Assembly: GCF_900128985.1 (NCBI RefSeq)
Contig: NZ_FQUC01000011.1
Span: 62,001 to 126,000, forward strand
From: Indolivaga macrotermitis
GTDB taxonomy: Bacteria > Bacteroidota > Bacteroidia > Bacteroidales > Dysgonomonadaceae
Direction: 5' to 3'
Length of the DNA: 64,000 nucleotides
Shown: positions 63,353-64,000 of the stretch, piece by piece
Numbering within the stretch: position 1 is the stretch's first letter
How the letters are laid out: the number at the start of each line of letters is the position of its first letter
Position numbers and translations under genes: made by a program
Notes under the pieces: model-generated
Told to the model about the DNA's origin: nothing
What the model saw: the letters and a program-made list of their open reading frames with translations, nothing else
Database searches by the model: none

Positions 63353-64000
63353 TTATTCTTCTATAATGATTCGGTACGATGCTGTAAACTTTTCTCCTGC
63401 CGGCAGTTTGTTCATCCAGTCTCGGTGTTTAAAGTCTCCGGAGTAATTAACTCTGTCGCATCGCCCGTACCACGGTTCGATACAAACAAACGGAGAATCT
63501 TTGTGCGGCGGTTCCCATAAGCCAACCAGAGGCGCATCAAAATCTAAGGTGATATAAGGTTTCCGTTGCGTATTCAGAAGTGTAACCCGTCGAATTTGAT
63601 TGCTTTCGAAGATAAGCGCGTCATTGTCGAATGTCTGATTGTCGATAGGGAGTCTCACGTCGGGCAATTGTAAATCATATTCTTTGGAGGGATCTATACA
63701 TCCCTTTTCCGAGATAAGAGTATATTTCAGCTTTTCGGTATTATCAAAAGTGAAGTATCCTTTTATTGCATCAGAACCTTTGCTCTCGGGATAATTGAAG
63801 GCTGGATGTGCTCCTATCTGGAAATAAAGTTCCGATTGTCCTATATTTATAACTTCCCATGATACTTCTATTACGTTACCGGATAATTTATATCCGATCT
63901 CCAGATGAAAAGGAAATGGGTATATATTGCGGGATGCTTCGTCATCTTTCAGTAGGAAGCGGATTTCGTTTTCAGATTCTTTGACTAGTTCGAATTCGCG
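63353..64000 (-). CDS. Aldose 1-epimerase (LacX-like), start missing
   Basis: The frame is open from the right edge (64000) to the stop at 63353-63355, 215 codons; the N-terminus lies outside the window. FHLEIGYKLSGNVIEVSWEV, IGAHPAFNYPES and IEPWYGRCDRVN match the galactose mutarotase-like LacX/aldose 1-epimerase fold, including the His of GAHPAF. A TTG-started shorter frame seen at 63667 is internal. It begins the operon that continues with the methyltransferase. Confidence 0.85.
   Translation of the reverse strand, partial: REFELVKESENEIRFLLKDDEASRNIYPFPFHLEIGYKLSGNVIEVSWEVINIGQSELYFQIGAHPAFNYPESKGSDAIKGYFTFDNTEKLKYTLISEKGCIDPSKEYDLQLPDVRLPIDNQTFDNDALIFESNQIRRVTLLNTQRKPYITLDFDAPLVGLWEPPHKDSPFVCIEPWYGRCDRVNYSGDFKHRDWMNKLPAGEKFTASYRIIIEE

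Noticed and set aside
63353-63667. Short complete gene starting at TTG 63667
   Set aside because: The same frame stays open to the window edge and encodes further aldose 1-epimerase motifs, so this is the 3' part of a larger gene.
1-64000. tRNA, rRNA or insertion sequence
   Set aside because: I looked for tRNA-like arms, transposase frames and terminal inverted repeats with target duplications by eye and found none; a covariance-model scan would be decisive.

Overview
The window comes from an AT-rich member of the Bacteroidales, most likely a Dysgonomonas-like organism; the genus is inferred. Direct support is a SusC/SusD pair with family-typical signal sequences, many Bacteroidetes-specific families (DUF6377 regulator, GP3_package-type protein, M56/BlaI pair, PafA phosphatase, GH130) and several -7 elements of the Bacteroidetes form TAnnTTTG. 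No rRNA, tRNA, CRISPR array or intact insertion sequence was seen.

Region by region. (1) 1-9.5 kb: envelope and stress genes: two SmpA/OmlA-like lipoproteins, one with an Asn-rich repetitive tail that runs off the left edge, an LprI-like protein, a TPR protein, a YgbA-type Cys-rich protein, a Spy/DUF4890-like protein, a BlaI/M56 pair with paired operators, an orphan phage-type GP3 packaging protein, a DUF2867 protein and a DUF5106-type thioredoxin. (2) 9.6-15.8 kb: a 986-residue membrane TPR protein, an NlpC/P60 lipoprotein, and a phage-like switch in which an S24/C1-type repressor faces a small operon (52-aa protein, 79-aa protein, sigma-like factor) across overlapping divergent promoters and three dyads. 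(3) 16-26 kb: housekeeping genes: cysteine hydrolase, MBL hydrolase, VOC protein, acyl-CoA ligase, an MscS channel followed by two proteins carrying four copies of an unrecognised ~185-residue domain, and a lipid kinase. (4) 26-37.7 kb: a catabolic locus with a DeoR-family regulator, split transketolase, glycerol-kinase-like FGGY kinase, SDR, polyol-permease-type MFS transporter, second SDR, PafA-like phosphatase, OprP/O-like porin and RpiB. It reads as a route from phosphorylated polyols to the pentose phosphate pathway. (5) 39-47 kb (+): a mannan-type glycoside hydrolase cluster: GH5, GH130, GH3, GH26, GH127. (6) 47.4-60.8 kb (-): a polysaccharide utilization locus with DUF6377 regulator, SusC, SusD, a surface glycan-binding protein, two GH30 and a GH3, a layout typical of beta-1,6-glucan loci. 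(7) 60.9-64 kb (-): NodB deacetylase, VanW, methyltransferase and an aldose-1-epimerase-like gene cut by the right edge.

Links across regions. A palindrome, AAGGTCTGAGACCTT (or a close form), lies just before the MFS gene, the GH26 gene and one GH30 gene, and also between the porin and RpiB genes. Two copies sit in a ~90 bp element that is about 80% identical without gaps. This suggests one regulator joins the polyol, mannan and GH30 genes. The mannan-type cluster has no SusC/SusD of its own and converges on the neighbouring locus.
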